DNA of 64,000 nucleotides. Origin: Antedon mediterranea. Its lineage: Eukaryota > Echinodermata > Crinoidea > Comatulida > Antedonidae. Position numbers and translations under genes: made by a program. Location: positions 18,076,922 through 18,140,921 of the forward strand of contig NC_092678.1 in NCBI RefSeq assembly GCF_964355755.1, read 5' to 3'. Under the pieces are notes generated by a model. That model saw only the letters and a list, made by a program, of their open reading frames with translations, ran no database searches and was not told the DNA's origin. Each line of letters starts with the position of its first letter. Position 1 is the stretch's first letter. Below, in pieces: positions 47,799 through 57,187 of this stretch.

Positions 47799-49940
47799 TA
47801 ACGCAACGCAAGTGAATTGACCAATCACAAGCGATGGCTTAATCGCTTGTGATTGCTAACTGTCTATAACTTTGCTTGTCATTGGTTAAAACGCTTGCGT
47901 TGCGTTTACGTCCTTGCGTTACGTTCTAGTGGGAACCAAGCTTAAGGCCTACTTCTGATTATTGCAACCTGGTAAAGTAACGCAAACATAAAAACACAAT
48001 TAAACGCAAAAATAATCCTAGAAAATTAACTAATAACAATTCATGAGCTCACTTATTTGTTTATCTCAACGGTTCACGAAGTGTTTAATCGTTATGGAAT
48101 TAACGATGCCTCATAATATTTTAGCCCTACTTCTGAATATTACAACTTAGAAAACGCAAACAAACGCAATAAAATACAATTAAACACAATAACTGCAATC
48201 TTATAAAAAGAACTAATGAACTATATAACTCATGTAATTTAAATAAATAATAAATAATCAATCATATAATTTATGAGCTAACTTATTTATTCATCTATAA
48301 TAATTAGTACCGCCCTTATAATGCCAGAATAAATTAAGCATGACGAATAATAATTATAATGCACTGTGTTTTGGTTTCAGGTGAAGCTACAATTGAAATG
48401 GAAACAAATGCTAGTGGCGACTTGTGACTCACTACAAAGGTGATAACAGTAAAAATGGCTTTCCATAATGAGTCATAGTTAAATTTAGCTGGTAGAGTAA
48501 TTTGAAATAAATCATAACTAATAATTTAATTATTATAGTTATAGATATAATCTAATATTGGTTGTACATGAATTTGTTGTATTTAATGCGAACGAGTATT
48601 TTTAGAAGTGGTTTAGTTTGTCCAAAACTAAATATTAAAAAGAATGTCTCTTTAGGAAGGTTTTTAATAAAAATTATTTTGAAAATGTTTGGTTTTGGGG
48701 AATCGCCGATTCAAGAGGGTTTGTTTATGATGTAACTATCTGTTTGACGCTTTATTGCTTCATTAGTCTGTCATTTAAAAATAATCATTCTGAGAAACTA
48801 CCGAACAGCAAAAACAAACAACAATGGAAAATTGCCGAAAATTCTGTACTTATAACATTGGGAATCTACCGAAAATACAAACTGACAGCAATGAAAACTA
48901 CCGAAAATACTGACATTCAAAACATTCAAAAACTATCACAAATTTTAACAGACAACGAAATGAAAAACTACCGAAAATACAAACTGACAGCAATAAAAAA
49001 CTGCCGAAAATACAACTGACAGCAATGAAAAACTGCCGAAAATACAAACTGACAGCAATGAAAAACTGCCGAAAATATAAACTGACAGCAGTGAAAAACT
49101 ACAGAAAATTCTAACAGTTCAGCAATAATGAAAACTGCAGAAAGTTCTGACACAATTAAAAATACCGAAACTTACTACTAGGCCAAACTGAAACTAAATC
49201 AGCGTCATTTTTAATATTGAAAGTAATGTGTATTTTCCCTAAAAACAACCTATTTTTTGTGTAAATAAACTTGCAATTGTTAACATTATCTTCGGTTTCA
49301 TCATTGTTATTTTATTATTCACGATTAGCAGTGAACCATTATCGTCTGTGCAATTGAAGACGACTAAACGGTGTAAACGCATTATAGAAACGCATTGACC
49401 GTTCACCGCTCTAGAGATACCGTTACTGATCTCTGTAATACAATCTCAATTACACAACAAACATTTGAATTGCGGTCAGTATTGGCTGGAGATAAAAAAC
49501 CAGAGAGAAACCAGGTTAATGAATGCTGTAATTATCTGAGCGCGTGTGTTAATTAGCGCGATAATACGCACTTGTCCATTTGTGTTAGGATTTGGAAACT
49601 AAGTAAGCCAAACTGAATACGATCTCTGGCTGAATGATGATGATAGAGATATAATATGTTTTACAATTTTCGTGTACTGTCTTGTGTATACCCTTCGCTC
49701 TGTGTTGTTTGAAAATTATACGTGACGCATCCATTATCTTGTGTAAATCATAATAATTTATTTATTTTTGTAAACATACATATTTTTAATTGAATATATT
49801 ACACTAGTAAGCTTGTTCTTCTTCCAAATGTAAATACCTTGTCAAGTGATGCACCAATATCGAAACCTAACTACTCGGACATGGATATCGTGTCTTAAAA
49901 CATACTGCGCATGCGCTTATGTTTCAGAGCGTGCGCAGTG
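47799..49940. repeat. 2.1-kb direct duplication, copy 2
   Basis: Begins TAACGCAACGCAAGTGAATT after the 7-base filler GAATTCA at the junction, so it carries only the right 145 bp of the MITE (to 47943). Differences from copy 1 are scattered substitutions, an extra 33-bp unit, a CAGAGAGAAAC insertion near 49500 and loss of TCAATCTTT near 49660. Confidence 0.92.
48800..49165. repeat. 33-bp tandem array in duplication copy 2
   Basis: Same array as 46690-47010 with about one more CTGACAGCAATGAAAAACTG unit, so the array changed length after the duplication. Confidence 0.8.
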
Positions 49941-50324
49941 TTAGAATGTAGCGTTGTGAACGTATAAGTTGTGTACAACACTTTCGTTTATAATGCTACG
50001 TTTGGTATTATTCGAGATGCTGTTTCATAAATGTTAAACCGCCTGCTTTAATTTATGGCTTTACGATGCATTATACTATTAACAACAACCTTCGATTTAC
50101 AATCCGGATAAGAAAATATAGATTAGAACAGTAACAGAGCCGTAAATCATATCATCGTTACATCATAATATGCATGTTTTTGTTGCTCAGTTAGTACAAA
50201 TTAAACTAATTAGTAGCACCCCAAAGAGCCATTGATGTCATCATTTACAGACCCAAACACGGGGCTGCCGGAAATGTCACGGCGTCGGGAGGATGCGCAA
50301 CTGTGGGAACTAACCTTCATGTTA
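49941..50324. other. intergenic, no supported gene
   Basis: Unique-looking AT-rich sequence turning GC-richer after 50250. No exon recognised. Confidence 0.4.
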
Positions 50325-50490
50325 TGAAACCTACTCTTCCTGACTTACTCCCCCTGACCCAAGGCGCATTACCCCCACTGACTTACTCCCCCTGAACCAA
50401 GGCGCATTACTCCTTTTGAATTACTCCCCCTGACCCAAGGCGCATTACGCCCCCTGATTTACTCCCCTTGACCCCAGGTGCAGGTTCGTG
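50325..50490. repeat. GC-rich degenerate tandem repeat
   Basis: Four or five units of TTACTCCCCCTGACCCAAGG plus CGCATTAC-CC, period about 35-45. G+C is well above the surroundings (50260-50560). Confidence 0.75.
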
Positions 50491-51961
50491 GAACAGACCC
50501 CGTCAGAAACACGAACGTTTGCCGCGCACAGAAACATCCATAATCTTGGGGAACACACTGCTCTCCCGCTCTTTTAAATTTTAGATAAAACAACGCTAAT
50601 GTAACACTGGGTTAATTTTAAAATTTCATTTACTATAATTCTCCCTATTTCAAATTTCTTGTAGGTCAACTTGATATGGAAAAGACACCGATCTATTTTT
50701 TGAAAACATCTGCGTCTTGTAATAGTGTCAAAATATTCTGTAGGCACGAATACGCGTTATGTTTGCTCGTCGAAGCGAAATAGTAACGCTTGTTCAACTG
50801 CTATCACGTCCGATACGACGCTTCCGAAGATTAACAATATCGACTGATCTGCCTGCCTAGACTTCCGCTGGTAGGTTAATATATTGTATGAGGACAAGGC
50901 CGCTTGGAAATGAAGACACACCCTAACAAAACAGCAAATTGCATTGTAATTCATACCATATTTTTATTACCGATTACTCAAGGTTTTATGAAATAAATTC
51001 TGCAATAAAAATCAAAATATGACGTGAAAGGTCACGTGAAAGGTCGCGTTAAAGTCACAGCATTGTGGTATTATTAAACCAAATCATATAATGTAGCTAT
51101 TAATAGTTTGTACAAAAATAATTCGCAATTTAAAAAACTGACTTACCAATTGCATAATATGAAGCTTTTGTAGGCGCGCCTACCCAACAAAACCATGCAA
51201 TTATTTAAATTATAATAATGTTGTACATTGGGACCGTATCTGTAGTTCTATTTTAAAATAGAGCCTTTATTTCAGTATACTTATTACATTGACATGATTG
51301 TGTGTTTATTGGAAAAAAAAATTGTAAACGCCGCTTTAAGTTAAATCAGTTGAACCGTAAGATGGCGCTCTTTACAATTCAACAACATTCGTATAAAAAG
51401 AGAAAATAAACGTTAAATTATAACCCAAAAACCATTGTCTGACAGACAAATTAAATTACATTATATGACAACAAAATGACACATTCAAAAACAAATTTAA
51501 AATTTAAAACTGTTACGCGAGAAGCGTTTTTTGTAAGAAATAATTCTTGTTTATTTCTTCTTTTACCATTTTGTATTTAAACAAATAATTGGATAGTATT
51601 TATCTTTCAAATTAAAACGTATAATTAAAACATAATTGAAGTATTATTTATACCAGTAACCAAGAAATTAATTAGACCAGAGATACACTGTATTCAGGCT
51701 TACGTTGTTGGCATGACTCGGCAATAGTATTTTTATGAAAAACACTTATTTTTTATTACTCTTTTATGTAACATATTTTAGGCAAACAGTTATCTAAAGA
51801 CAGTATTTGTCCATATATGTTGTTTCAGTATAGCCTATAACGTGTAATTACACAAAAAGTTAGTCCTACTGAATGTACTACTACTCCTCTCGCGTGCAAC
51901 ACGCGCGCCAAACGAGGACTATAATTATGTCATTGTGTCACAGGCAGACATGAAATTGTAA
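50491..51961. other. intergenic, no supported gene
   Basis: AT-rich. A 65-codon - strand ORF (50757-50954) lies in a CpG-richer patch but shows no recognisable domain. A cluster of hormone-receptor-like half sites is listed separately at 51020. Confidence 0.4.
51020..51058. promoter_or_regulatory. 12-bp tandem with nuclear-receptor-like half sites
   Basis: GACGTGAAAGGTCACGTGAA, AGGTCGCG and TTAAAGTCAC form three near-repeats containing AAGGTCA-type half sites and a CACGTG E-box. No promoter or gene is recognised nearby, so function is only a possibility. Confidence 0.25.
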
Positions 51962-52109
51962 ATCTCTATCTACACTATCAAACTGTATGTGACAAAATAA
52001 TGTGATGTGCCCATATTATATATGGACATGGTGATGTCATTATTACTACCATATTTGGGCACATCACACTTTTTTGTCGCATAAAGTTTGATAGTGTAGA
52101 CAGAGCTTA
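51962..52109. mobile_element. GTCTACACTATCAAAC MITE, copy 4
   Basis: CTATCTACACTATCAAACTG to TTTGATAGTGTAGACAGAGC. It shares the CATATTTGGGCACATCACAC segment with copies 2 and 3 but has one block rather than the duplicated one. Confidence 0.85.
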
Positions 52110-52121
52110 ACGGTTTGGTAA

Positions 52122-52279
52122 ATCGTGGTTCCCACTAGATACGCAACACAAGGACGTACGCGCAACGCAAGCGAGTTGACCAATGACAAGCCGCTGTTCG
52201 AATAATCCATCGCTTGTGATTTGTTAAATCACTTGCGTTGTGTTACGTCCTTGCGTTGTGTCGCTAGGGGAACCAAGCT
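52122..52279. mobile_element. GGTTCCCAC MITE, 12 bp from the preceding MITE
   Basis: CGTGGTTCCCACTAGATACG to CGCTAGGGGAACCAAGCT. The inner arms are TGACCAATGACAAGC and GCTTGTGATTTGTTAAATCA. Confidence 0.8.
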
Positions 52280-52805
52280 GTAGGCTTTGAATTTAACTGG
52301 AAAAAAATACATGCGGTACTTTCGTATTATATGATTGTTTTTTAAAGCCAACTGCAGCCTCGCCATGGACTCGTCTGTCATATATATGCATTAGGCCTAA
52401 CAATCCATTCAACACGATAAGAATTAAACAATAATTCTGTTTAGATAGAGATGATAAAAACTACATTTCGACACGATTATACCACTTTATACCTTATAGG
52501 TTCAATGACAGTTAATTTACTGTACCATCTGCCTTAGTATTTTCTTTTGTGATAAAACGAAGGAAAAATCAATGAACGTCCAACGTATCTTTTTCAAATT
52601 ATGAATTATGGAGAGATATGAGATTACAGTAAATTGCTATTAAAAAGTTCATTGTGCAAAATTCAATTTGGGTTTCTCATATCAATTTATTATAAGCTCA
52701 TTAGTGGAAGTGATGTGCTCTTGTCGTGTACGCGTTGAATCGACGTACACTATGTACTTCAACATTAACATATTCATGATGACGACAAAATATATATCTG
52801 TAAAG
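52280..52805. other. intergenic, no supported gene
   Basis: AT-rich spacer between two MITE pairs. No exon recognised. Confidence 0.4.
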
Positions 52806-52952
52806 ATTGGTTCCCACTAGATAAACAGCATGATGTAACGCAACGCAGGTGGTTTGCCCAATCACAAGCGATGGAGTATTCGAACTGTCGGTTGTCATTG
52901 GTCAACTCGCTTGTCTTGCGTCTACGGCCTTGCTTCTAGTGGGAACCAAGCT
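52806..52952. mobile_element. GGTTCCCAC MITE, 147-bp copy
   Basis: ATTGGTTCCCACTAGATAAA to CTTCTAGTGGGAACCAAGCT. The - strand ORF spanning 52902-53273 is composed of this and the two following elements. Confidence 0.8.
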
Positions 52953-52956
52953 GTAA

Positions 52957-53097
52957 GTTTGTTTCCCATTTGGACACAACGTAATGATGTAACGTAAGTA
53001 TTTTGAACACCAATGACGAGGCGTGTTATTGGTCAACTCACTGTACATGCGATGCGCCTGCTTTGCGTTGCGTTCAAGCATTGGGGGAACGAAGCTT
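52957..53097. mobile_element. GGTTCCCAC MITE, diverged, adjacent copy
   Basis: GTTTCCCATTTGGACACAAC to CATTGGGGGAACGAAGCTT, with inner TTGCGTTGCGTTCAAGC. It begins about 5 bp after the previous copy ends. Confidence 0.7.
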
Positions 53098-53101
53098 AAA
53101 T

Positions 53102-53350
53102 GCCAATTTACACAGACGAGCGGTAACGGTAATAACGCAGCGCTACGGCTATGAGCGCTCACTGGATAAAAACGCATTAGGCCTCCAGCGCTGGAAGGCG
53201 GCTTGGGGTTCCTATACCAGTGACTATAGCATCTATTCTTCCTTATGACCACACACCGCGGTTTCCGTCTCAATATAGATACAGCTTATCGTGGGAACAA
53301 GCTACGCGGTTTTCCGCTTACCGTTACCGCTCGTCTCTGTGTAAATTGGC
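53102..53350. mobile_element. 249-bp element with 27-30 bp inverted ends
   Basis: Left GCCAATTTACACAGACGAGC then GGTAACGGTAA; the right end is the inverted match, with a two-base indel (CAGAGACGAGC). It is not homologous to the other families and is a single copy in this window. No obvious target duplication. Three ORFs overlapping it are by-products. Confidence 0.85.
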
Positions 53351-53927
53351 CTCAAAGAACAGAATTCCCTTTTTACCGTATTCTTATTCGAATTTGCGGA
53401 ATCCTCTTCAATGCATTAAAATAGCGTCTTTAAATAAGTGTTTTATTTGAAATATCATCTAATCCTTGGCTTGAATTTTATAAGGAATTTATTATTTAAA
53501 ACGTTTTTGGCAATTGATACCTCGCGGAGATAGATATGCATTATCGCATAATTGCACACCGGTTTAATTAGCAGCGAAAACAAAACGTGATCAATCAAAA
53601 AGTGCATTTTTATTGCTTCATTGATTTTATATCAACACACATGGCTGATGTAACCAATATTATCTTAACAATTTTATCGGTGAAAGAGATAATATAAAAC
53701 AGATATTATTTTTATTTTGTTTCTTTGTATGATGTATTGTAGTACTCTACTGACATTTAAAAATTTCATCGTTTTAACATTATAGTTACAATGTAACTGA
53801 AGCAATATGTTTGTAGTCATTTTAACAAATTTTAATTTCTCCTAAGGTTCTCTTCACGTTTAGGTACAGCCAACAAAGACACTTATTCTGAGATGGGCCA
53901 GTAGACCGGGGTATACCCTCCCCCACC
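53351..53927. other. intergenic, no supported gene
   Basis: AT-rich, no exon or repeat recognised. Confidence 0.4.
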
Positions 53928-54122
53928 CAGTGGCGTAACGCGGAGGCCAGAGGCCCCTGGTTTAGGAACCACTTGATGCCTCGGGCGGTTTTAGCATTTT
54001 CGACATATGTATACCTGTTTTCCTCTTGGCACTGCTCATGGGCCCCATGAGCTCCATGCCTCCCCCCCCCCCCCCCCCCGGGGTTTAGCCAGTGAGCGCT
54101 CTTATCCGTTACGCCACCACTG
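53928..54122. mobile_element. CAGTGGCGTAACG element, hAT-like ends, copy 1
   Basis: CAGTGGCGTAACGCGGAGGC at the left and CGTTACGCCACCACTG at the right are inverted repeats apart from a CAC insertion. Internal GCCCC and GGGTTTAGCCAGTGAG are shared with 62658-62761. A poly-C run (54062-54079) has expanded inside. CAG(T/G)G ends suggest a non-autonomous hAT element; no 8-bp target duplication is visible at this copy. Confidence 0.65.
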
Positions 54123-54218
54123 CGTTTCGTGTGTACACTGAACCTCCAATCATTATGTGTTTATTAATTAATTTGATTAATTTTCTATTTTTACTGAATA
54201 TATATTCAGTGGCCATAA

Positions 54219-54327
54219 AAAAAGAATGAAAAACATCAAACAAATTAAACAACTAGCCAATGAAAGATCCGATTGGAAACAACTGGTAAAAGAGATATAC
54301 GGAGCACCCCAAGCGGAAATGTCGTAG
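54219..54327 (+). pseudogene. possible 3' scrap of a non-LTR retrotransposon ORF
   Basis: A frame reads QIKQLANERSDWKQLVKEI then YGAPQAEMS and a stop. The 'LA-(D/E)R-W--LV' pattern followed shortly by a stop is typical of ORF2 C-termini in several non-LTR clades. It is only 36 codons with no tail repeat, so the call is tentative. Confidence 0.3.
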
Positions 54328-54449
54328 ACTTCAGCGGAAAGGCAGTAATCTATCAACAATCATTATAAGAAAGAAACCCACGAAACGTTTACTTTAACTG
54401 AATACATTTTAGGAGTCAACGAACTCATTTTAATTTGATTTTTTTATAG

Positions 54450-54498
54450 ATTCGATACAACTTAATGCATTAAAATGTGGAAAACAACGAACTGTCAG
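54450..54498 (+). other. 49-nt segment bounded by consensus splice sites
   Basis: TTTTTTTATAG precedes it and CAG|GTAAGT follows, both strong consensus. Only one of the three frames is open across it. It lies about 690 bp upstream of the NDUFAF3 start codon on the same strand. It could be an untranslated or alternative exon, or chance. Confidence 0.2.
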
Positions 54499-55183
54499 GT
54501 AAGTAAAACGTTGATTTGTTCAAACTATTAATCATGTGAACGTGAACCCAATGGTTTACACTCCTATTGGCCTTGTGTTAATGACGTATATTACAAACAA
54601 AACATTAACCCATCAAAATGTTAATGAACCAGATGGCTTACTGTGCTACGACGAAATAATCAAGCAGGGTTTTTTTTAGAATTGATTTCAATTACCAATT
54701 ACGGTATACAAAACTGACGTCTTACATTGTATTTAGTATTATTATTTGGGAGTCTTTTAGCTATTAAGATAATTAGACCTTATTACAATGAAAGCAGTTA
54801 TGGGTTGTGTTCTTGCTTTTAGGTTCATAGATTAATATATAAACGCTTAACAACAAATCAACAAATGTATCGATCGATTAATGTTGGTATAATTTATTTC
54901 AGGCCTAGGCCTATGTGTGATTTCAATCTACTAGACATTAATTTTTTTTAAGAAAATCGGTAAAATGTTGCGATTGTTGTTAATTTTGTATTCTATTACT
55001 TTGATCAGGTTGGCGTATTAAATTAATTAAGGCAATTTATGAGTAGGTTTTCGACTGAATATAAACGAATAATATAGTACTTTATTTTATTTTCGATTTT
55101 GTTAAAAACTGGGTTGCTGCCCTCTATAATTGTAATCCAAAACTAATAGCGCGACCTCTGTCGTCAAACTTTAGTCTAACAAA

Positions 55184-55281
55184 ATGGCTGCGCCCATGGG
55201 TCTTGTCAGGCCTCGTCTGTCAGGCATTCTAAGCCTGATATTTTCCAATGTAAAATGTATTGGTTCATGTTACAACATAAG
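55184..55281 (+). CDS. NDUFAF3: NDUFAF3 coding exon 1 (targeting peptide)
   Basis: Encodes MAAPMGLVRPRLSG through GSCYN-I and ends in a split codon (AG|C, Ser) at donor AAG|GTAACA. Arg-rich and without acidic residues. The upstream sequence has CCCTCTATAATTG and GCGCGACC but no clear TATA box at a fixed distance. Confidence 0.85.
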
Positions 55282-57187
55282 GTAACAAGATTAAGATTTA
55301 ATAGTTCTAGGCGCTATTGTAATAGCGCCTAGGCCTAGTTTAACATATTTTATTTTAGGTCTAGGCTAGCCTACTATTCTAACTAAAAAAAAGCCAGGAG
55401 GCTAGAGCCTAGGCCTAGCCTGCCTCTCTAACTAAATCTAGGCCTAGCTAGACCTAGCCTAGAGGGAGTAGGCTAGAAGAATGAATGTCACGCATGCAGT
55501 CATATTTGGCCGGCATGATCATGTAAATTGTAATGATGATGGCGAAACCTGCCGCCATGTAGGCCTAGACAGAATTGCCTATAATATAGACTAGTACTAA
55601 TACTAGTAGAGAGTCTACCCAAGCTGCCGCCTAGTAGTACAGTAGACCTACATCTGGTGGGGCCCAATAAAAAAAGGTTTTTCAGCTATATTAATATTAT
55701 ATTATATAATAAATGTTATTGAATAAATGGGTTGATGTCTATCTTTGTTTGGTCAGCTGTACATACAAATAAAACACTAATTATACTATACTTTTTAGTA
55801 TTGTTGTACATTTAAACACTATCTTTGTAAACATTTGTATTTTTGCAGCAAAACATCAAACCGAACATTCAGCAGGCTGCATCCTACTGATGATGAACTG
55901 TACGTTAAAACTACAGTTAGTCTTTTGTCGAAAGAGGTCACCGACGTCCCACAAGTGACAGCCTACAGTCAGAAGGGATTCACCATTAGTGAGGATTCAA
56001 TTACTGGGCCAGTTGCAATATTACCGAAGAGTCTCATCTCGTGGAATGTAAGGGTAACTTAATTCGATGTTCCGCAAGCTACGGGACACAAATTGTAAAA
56101 AAAAATATTAATAAAATATTTGACTGACAGGCAAGCATCTTACCATCTTGTAATTCCACTTTCATGACATCATTTAATTTACTTTACTCTCTCTTTTTTT
56201 GCTAACTTGCACTATTTTTATTTACAGATTCGAAATTGGGAGGAGATTTCAAAAGAAAGTTTAAGTTTATTTTATTTGATAGAACCTAAAATAGGTGAGA
56301 AAATATGTTTGAGGAATAATAAAATGTCATTCCTATTTTGTACTCAGTTTACCTCAGTGATTTTTTTCAAACACGTAATCAGTGGAGCTGTGTTTTGACT
56401 TTGTCAGGTACCCATTTATACACCTGGATGAAGAGAGGTAAATGTAAGTAATGTCTTAACAAAGACACAAGCAATGTGACGAGCATTGGAATCGAACCCG
56501 CGATCAATACACTGTTGGACAGTAACAATGTGTACCAGTAAAAGATCTTGGTTATAAACGATGAGACTACTGTAATTGTCTTAATTTATTAACATTGTCC
56601 TGTAATTTTAATTATATATTTTTAGAAATTTTTATACTCGGTGTTGGATCAACAAACCGAAGACTTGACCCTGAAATTCACTCCTTTATGAGTTCAAAGG
56701 GCATAGCACTGGAAGTGCAAGATACGGTAAGTGACATACATTTTGGGGAACTTCTAATTCACTCCTTTATGAGTTCAAAGGTCATAGCGCTAAAAGTTCA
56801 AGATACTGTAAGTGACATGCATTTGGAGAACTTCTAATTCACTCCTTTATGAGTTCAAAGGTCATAGTGCTAAAAGTGTTTAATCCAATCATTATGTTGA
56901 CATTAAATATTAAATTAAACTTTCAAACAGGGAAGTGGGGGGGGGGGGCTGAGATTGGACAGAATAATCTCTTCCAAAAGATACATTGGTTTCTTTAAGA
57001 GTGCACACACAGCCTATACAGTACTATAATTTTTTTTTCATTTCAGAGGCATGCATGCGCCACATTCAACTACTTGGTAAATGAAAGCCGTATCGTGGCA
57101 GCTGGCCTGATACCACTTGACCCTGTCTTACCCCCATCATTAGCAAAACTAAAAGGAATAGGAAAGGGACAACAATACATCGAATGA
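55184..57187 (+). CDS. NDUFAF3: NDUFAF3 homologue, complete, five coding exons
   Basis: NADH dehydrogenase 1 alpha subcomplex assembly factor 3, a mitochondrial protein that works with NDUFAF4 in early complex I assembly (family knowledge). Joining 55184-55281, 55849-56047, 56228-56294, 56626-56726 and 57047-57187 gives about 201 residues (human about 184), with GT-AG introns and consistent phases. The Arg-containing, acid-free N-terminus (MAAPMGLVRPRLSG) suits a matrix targeting peptide. The Mth938/DUF498-type fold follows: GFTISEDSITGPVAILP, SLISWN, SLSLFYLIEPKIEIFILGVG, IALEVQDT, ACATFNYLVNE and AAGLIP, all in the order of animal orthologues. The start is AAAATGG, the first ATG in frame. 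It converges on STIMATE. Oddity: the exon 4 3' end is tandemly repeated in intron 4. Confidence 0.95.
55330..55650. repeat. CTAGGCCTAG-rich block in NDUFAF3 intron 1
   Basis: Dense CCTAGG, CTAGGCCTAG, GCTAGCC and GCTAGAC words overlap, many palindromic (for example GAGCCTAGGCCTAGCCTG). It is the strongest local concentration of the AGGCCT word that is over-represented across the window. Confidence 0.6.
55849..56047 (+). CDS. NDUFAF3: NDUFAF3 coding exon 2
   Basis: Acceptor TATTTTTGCAG; donor AAT|GTAAGG. Encodes KTSNRTFSRLHPTDDELYVK through LPKSLISWN, the first strands of the Mth938-type domain. An alternative donor AGG|GTAACT two codons on (56054) would add Val-Arg. I preferred 56047 because SWN followed by exon 3 aligns better with the family. 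Confidence 0.93.
56228..56294 (+). CDS. NDUFAF3: NDUFAF3 coding exon 3
   Basis: Acceptor TATTTACAG; donor ATAG|GTGAGA. Encodes IRNWEEISKESLSLFYLIEP then KI, and ends with one base of the next Glu codon. Confidence 0.93.
56400..56545 (-). mobile_element. SINE fragment in NDUFAF3 intron 3
   Basis: Read on the - strand: B-box GCGGGTTCGATTCCAATGC, then about 90 bp on, CCAGGTGTATAAATGGGTAC, a 3' end common to many invertebrate SINE/LINE pairs. The 5' A-box part is diverged. Confidence 0.6.
56626..56726 (+). CDS. NDUFAF3: NDUFAF3 coding exon 4
   Basis: Acceptor ATATTTTTAG; donor ACG|GTAAGTG. Encodes IFILGVGSTNRRLDPEIHSF then MSSKGIALEVQDT. Its last 51 bases and the donor are the first unit of an 81-bp tandem repeat that continues into the intron, providing a second in-phase donor at 56807|56808. 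Confidence 0.95.
56676..56880 (+). repeat. 81-bp tandem duplication of the exon 4 end plus its splice donor
   Basis: ATTCACTCCTTTATGAGTTC starts at 56676, 56757 and 56837 (periods 81 and 80). Copies 1 and 2 both carry a GTAAGTGACAT donor; copy 3 stops before the donor position. Copy 2 keeps HSFMSSKVIALKVQDT in frame with exon 4; the frame closes at TAA 56835-56837 because of a one-base loss. Confidence 0.95.
57047..57187 (+). CDS. NDUFAF3: NDUFAF3 coding exon 5 (C-terminus)
   Basis: Acceptor TTTCATTTCAG; ends TGA 57185-57187. Encodes RHACATFNYLVNESRIVAAG then LIPLDPVLPPSLAKLKG and ends GQQYIE. ACATFN-L-NE and AAGLIP are the most conserved family motifs here. Confidence 0.94.
   Translation, partial: RHACATFNYLVNESRIVAAGLIPLDPVLPPSLAKLKGIGKGQQYIE

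Noticed and set aside
46643-49019. KYKLTAMKNCR-type repeat proteins in the 2.1-kb duplication
   Set aside because: Stops interrupt both copies at different places and indels change the frame; the 33-bp array is non-coding as far as can be seen.
52902-53450. Overlapping ORFs on both strands of up to 123 codons
   Set aside because: They run through adjacent inverted-repeat elements and mirror each other across the palindromes.
55835-55848. ATG at 55835 as the NDUFAF3 start
   Set aside because: It lies before the TTTTTGCAG acceptor; the exon starts at 55849. The exon at 55184 supplies an in-phase targeting-type N-terminus.
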